A DNA stretch of 5,644 nt, taken from Thermoflexales bacterium. GTDB lineage: Bacteria; Chloroflexota; Anaerolineae; Fen-1058. Position numbers and translations under genes: made by a program. The stretch covers positions 1 to 5,644 of the forward strand of contig JAUQXD010000276.1 in the NCBI GenBank assembly GCA_030834835.1. The letters run 5' to 3'. This document shows, one piece after another, positions 5,157-5,644 of the stretch. The notes beneath the pieces are model-generated. The model searched no databases. It saw nothing but the letters and a program-made list of their open reading frames with translations, and was not told the DNA's origin. Positions within the stretch are counted from its first letter, which is position 1. Each line of letters begins with the position of its first letter.

Positions 5157-5644
5157 TCTGATCTCTCCACGTCGTGATAAAGGAAGCAGCTGACGAGTTG
5201 CCGCTCGCCGACGGGTAGCAGACCGGGCGCGTGCTGATCGCATTTGCCCGGCATAGCCTGCGGGCAGCGCGGATGAAACGGGCAGCCGCGCGGCTTGTTG
5301 AACGGGTGCGGAATCGAGCCGCTGATCGTCGGCAAGTCTTCGCGCGGCGTCGAATTGATGCTGGGGATCGAGCGCAGCAGGGCTTGCGTATAGGGATGTT
5401 TCGGCGCGTGGAAGATGTCGTCCACCGGCCCTTGCTCCATGACGAGGCCCAGATACATCACCATCACGTAGTGCGCCACCTGCGCGATGACGCCCAGATC
5501 GTGCGTGATGAAAATGATGGCGGCGTTGCGCTTCGCTTGCAGTTGGCGCAGCAGGCGCAGCACTTGCGCTTGCGTGGTCACATCGACCGCTGTCGTCGGT
5601 TCGTCGGCGATGAGCAGGCGCGGATTGCACGACAGCGCCATGGC
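5153..5644 (-). CDS. oppD: Oligopeptide/dipeptide-type ABC importer ATPase, OppD/DppD family, C-terminal half, cut by window edge
   Basis: The last 163 residues are visible; the family is about 320-350 residues long, so the Walker A, Q-loop and signature motifs lie beyond base 5644. Seen: Walker B LLIADEP, D-loop TTAVD, H-loop FITHDLGV, then the C-terminal oligopeptide-transporter domain from [12 protein letters not shown]. That domain contains the cysteine set GCPFHPRC...KC...SC, which matches the iron-sulfur-type cysteines of OppD/DppD proteins. The gene ends DVERSE, with its TGA overlapping the GTG of the OppF-type partner by four bases. The two ATPases form the heterodimeric motor of one importer. 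Permease and solute-binding genes are presumably upstream, outside the window. Confidence 0.95.
   Translation of the reverse strand, partial: AMALSCNPRLLIADEPTTAVDVTTQAQVLRLLRQLQAKRNAAIIFITHDLGVIAQVAHYVMVMYLGLVMEQGPVDDIFHAPKHPYTQALLRSIPSINSTPREDLPTISGSIPHPFNKPRGCPFHPRCPQAMPGKCDQHAPGLLPVGERQLVSCFLYHDVERSE
5163..5168 (-). promoter_or_regulatory. Ribosome binding site that fixes the GTG start of the OppF-type gene
   Basis: GGAGAG on the minus strand, six bases before the GTG at 5154-5156 and inside the end of the OppD-type gene. It supports the GTG over a far upstream ATG that would fully overlap oppD in another frame. Confidence 0.7.

Noticed and set aside
23..5177. Plus-strand open frames (for example 1046-1687, 2483-2989, 4632-5177)
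   Set aside because: They are antisense to well-supported minus-strand genes, show no recognisable domains and have biased compositions typical of shadow frames in GC-rich DNA.
4122..5630. A 502-residue minus-strand reading frame starting near 5630
   Set aside because: Its first ~158 residues are Arg/Ala-rich, overlap the OppD-type gene in another frame and resemble no domain. The real OppF-type start is the GTG at 5156 with a ribosome binding site.

Overview
This is a moderately GC-rich bacterial window in which every supported gene lies on the minus strand, so transcription runs from high to low coordinates. The genes are tightly packed and look like one long operon cut at both ends. In order of transcription it holds: the C-terminal half of an OppD/DppD-type ABC importer ATPase (cut by the window edge), a complete OppF/DppF-type ATPase, a uroporphyrinogen-decarboxylase-family (MtaA/MtbA/CmuA-like) methyltransferase, a methyltransferase-type corrinoid protein, an N-acetylglucosamine-6-phosphate deacetylase-like (NagA-like) amidohydrolase, an SGNH/GDSL hydrolase, and the N-terminal part of a glucosamine-6-phosphate deaminase-like (NagB-like) protein (cut at base 1).

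Three junctions are 4-base stop/start overlaps: GTGA between oppD and oppF, GTGA between oppF and the methyltransferase gene, and ATGA between the nagA-like and SGNH genes. The three non-coding gaps each hold repeat DNA. A 9-base tandem array that runs into a hairpin lies before the corrinoid gene. A 5-unit octamer tandem lies before the nagA-like gene. A 132-bp palindromic MITE-like element lies before the nagB-like gene. Removing the 132-bp element and one copy of its 8-9 bp flanking duplication restores an ATGA overlap between the SGNH and nagB-like genes. The insertion therefore appears to have broken a fourth overlap junction, added about 22 residues to the SGNH protein and duplicated the ribosome binding site of the nagB-like gene.

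Working model (inference): the ABC system imports an oligomeric or amino-sugar-containing solute. The NagA-like, SGNH and NagB-like enzymes remove acyl groups and deaminate the sugar. The methyltransferase/corrinoid pair moves a methyl group from the substrate or a derivative. Amino-sugar catabolism genes fused in one operon to a corrinoid methyl-transfer pair is the most unusual feature of the window. The substrate and the final methyl acceptor cannot be read from this sequence.

Organism: the use of corrinoid methyl transfer, an OppDF importer, GTG starts and abundant short intergenic repeats fits an environmental bacterium, possibly Chloroflexota. This is a weak guess with no marker gene to support it. 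No tRNA, rRNA, CRISPR array or riboswitch was seen, and no stretch over 300 bases lacks a gene.
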